Shown piece after piece: positions 4,560 through 5,917 of a stretch of DNA of 5,917 nt (position 1 is its first letter; each line of letters opens with the position of its first letter). The translations under genes were made by a program, and so were the position numbers. Below the pieces are notes generated by a model. That model had not been told where the DNA came from and ran no database searches. It saw only the letters and a list, made by a program, of their open reading frames with translations. The DNA lies in assembly GCA_937128785.1 (NCBI GenBank), contig CAKZMS010000106.1, forward strand, positions 1-5,917. The letters run 5' to 3'. Source of the stretch: an uncultured Opitutaceae bacterium. GTDB lineage: Bacteria; Verrucomicrobiota; Verrucomicrobiia; Opitutales; Opitutaceae.

Positions 4560-5917
4560 ATGCAACCGGATCAATTCTGGACCAGCCAAGACGGTCAGGT
4601 GCTCGCAGCCCGGCCCCAAGGCGAGGATCAACCCCTTGCGCTCACCCTCGCTTTTTGGCCGCGGGACAACACCGAGTGGGAATTTTGGCAGGAGCATCAT
4701 CGCTCCTTCAAGTTCACCGAGCGCTCCACCCTGGCGAGAATCGGCATCGAGATGCTGACGCCCGAACCGCCGGAACTCGATGGCAATCGCTTGGTGTTGG
4801 AGGCCTCGGCCTTCGTCTACGATCAAAGTGTTCCTCATGCCGACTACTGGCGTAAGCTGTTCCGCCTCGGCACTCCGGCGGGCAGACTTTTTCATGCCCC
4901 GACTGAGGCCAAACTCAATACGGACGAGATTTGGCAGGCAGTTCGCTCCAACACCCTGAAACTGCCCAACACGATTTCGATCGACCGGGAGGGCCGGGTT
5001 TTCCTCACCCCGCATCACGTTCGCTACACGCTGAAGCCGGATCTGGACCGGGAGACCTTCGGCCGGCTGGTCGCAGGTCAGGCGGGAAGACACCTCCTGG
5101 ATAAAGTTCAGGTCCGACACACCGCGTCTCCCCTCCAGGTCCCTCCTCATACCGGGGTTTTGACCAGTTGCTCCATGTATCTGAAAGAACACTACGTGGT
5201 GCTAAATCAGGGAGAGGGAAATTTCGGCATCCATACGAGTGCCGTGGTGCTGGATCCGGTAAAGACTTTCGGCACCAACATCATGCTTGAGATCTACAAC
5301 CAAGGGGCCGAACCCGTCGTAAATCCCATGGTGTCGGTGGAAGTATTCCGGGCGCCTGATCGCGATGAAACCCGTCAGAAATCGCTGCAGGAAAAGCGCC
5401 AACGCCTGACCTCCGTAGCGGAGACCGCTTTCTCCAGCCTGGACGAACCTTCGCTCGCGGAACCGTCGACGAAGCGAAAGCCCCGACTGCGGGTCACCGT
5501 AAAGGGACAGCATGCCACCATGCCCAATCCGGCCATGTTTCTCCAACTGGGAAACAGTCCCAAACGATTGCGGGAAGCCCTCGATTCGATCACCCCGGCA
5601 ATCGGCCACCCGACCTTGCTTCAGGCCCTCGATGCGGCCCCCGATGGATGCGACACCCTGATCGTGGACTTTTTCCCGAATCTGCTGGAACAAGTGGAGC
5701 TGCTCGGGGCCATGCCCGACCTAAAGCTCAAACGCATCGTTTTTAGAACGGCTTCGCGGACCCATGGTTTCTTCCTGTCCCACAATGCCCATTCCCGTTT
5801 GGACACTTTGGATGCGCTCGGCATCGAAGTTGCGTCATCAGAAATGGCACAATCGTTTTCATATGAGATGAAAGGTCCAGAGCAGCCTACATTTGGATTT
5901 CATGGGATATTCAATCT
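4560..5917 (+). CDS. Large protein of unknown function, 3' end beyond the window
   Basis: An ORF starts at the ATG at 4560 and runs 452 complete codons to the window edge without a stop; the next codon begins CT (Leu). The preceding in-frame stop is TGA at 4527-4529 and no other ATG lies between, so the start is well fixed although no Shine-Dalgarno is visible. The codons favour G/C in third position through about residue 423, as expected for real coding here, so open frames on the opposite strand are taken as shadows. There is no signal peptide or membrane segment, so the protein is probably cytosolic. Residues 1-265 look beta-rich, ending in IMLEIYNQGAEPVVNPMVSV at 241-260. A charged linker with a KRKPRLR patch spans about 266-312. 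Residues 313-424 look like an alpha/beta fold, with LIVDFF at 367-372 and KRIVFRT at 391-397. I do not recognise the family, and the C-terminal domain that would identify it is probably outside the window. The last ~29 codons differ in composition. Confidence 0.78.
   Translation, partial: MQPDQFWTSQDGQVLAARPQGEDQPLALTLAFWPRDNTEWEFWQEHHRSFKFTERSTLARIGIEMLTPEPPELDGNRLVLEASAFVYDQSVPHADYWRKLFRLGTPAGRLFHAPTEAKLNTDEIWQAVRSNTLKLPNTISIDREGRVFLTPHHVRYTLKPDLDRETFGRLVAGQAGRHLLDKVQVRHTASPLQVPPHTGVLTSCSMYLKEHYVVLNQGEGNFGIHTSAVVLDPVKTFGTNIMLEIYNQGAEPVVNPMVSVEVFRAPDRDETRQKSLQEKRQRLTSVAETAFSSLDEPSLAEPSTKRKPRLRVTVKGQHATMPNPAMFLQLGNSPKRLREALDSITPAIGHPTLLQALDAAPDGCDTLIVDFFPNLLEQVELLGAMPDLKLKRIVFRTASRTHGFFLSHNAHSRLDTLDALGIEVASSEMAQSFSYEMKGPEQPTFGFHGIFN

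Noticed and set aside
4515..5192. A 225-codon open frame on the minus strand, opposite the unknown plus-strand ORF
   Set aside because: It is wholly contained within or next to a longer plus-strand ORF with better codon bias. Its product is rich in Arg/Gly with no recognisable motif, as expected for a high-GC antisense shadow.
5202..5693. A 163-codon open frame on the minus strand
   Set aside because: It lies fully antisense to the same plus-strand ORF, with shadow-like composition and no family resemblance.

Overview
The window is about 5.9 kb of GC-rich bacterial chromosome (roughly 60% G+C by eye) with dense, mostly housekeeping coding. The protein styles of AroK, the threonine aldolase and the exported FKBP suggest a Gram-negative bacterium. 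The best guess is Verrucomicrobiota (Opitutales/Opitutaceae-like), but this rests on remembered family resemblance and a proteobacterial source is not excluded. Few genes have a recognisable Shine-Dalgarno sequence.

Layout, left to right. (1) 1-81 (+): the last 26 codons of a gene, possibly a hotdog-fold acyl-CoA thioesterase. Its stop overlaps the stop of the convergent queG. (2) 78-1771 (-): a two-gene unit, aroK (shikimate kinase) then queG (epoxyqueuosine reductase), joined by an ATGA stop/start overlap. (3) 1772-1842: a 71-bp divergent spacer. (4) 1843-2907 (+): a low-specificity L-threonine aldolase-type PLP enzyme. (5) 2927-2955: a clean intrinsic terminator acting on the minus strand, between two convergent genes. 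(6) 2981-3562 (-): an exported protein of unknown function built from two copies of a ~58-residue beta-rich repeat. (7) 3691-4449 (-): an exported FkpA/MIP-like FKBP peptidyl-prolyl isomerase. (8) 4450-4559: a 110-bp divergent spacer. (9) 4560 to the window end (+): a large ORF of at least 452 codons with no stop and no family I recognise. Its last ~87 bases are clearly poorer in G+C than the rest.

How they fit together. AroK supplies the shikimate pathway for aromatic amino acids, and QueG finishes queuosine synthesis in tRNA. They are co-translated but not part of one pathway. The two minus-strand genes at 2981-4449 both encode exported proteins, and the FKBP would assist folding in the envelope. 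I found no RNA genes, CRISPR arrays, insertion sequences or phage genes. No multi-gene novel system is visible. The best leads for something undescribed are the unknown ORF at the right edge, with its composition shift, and the duplicated exported protein.
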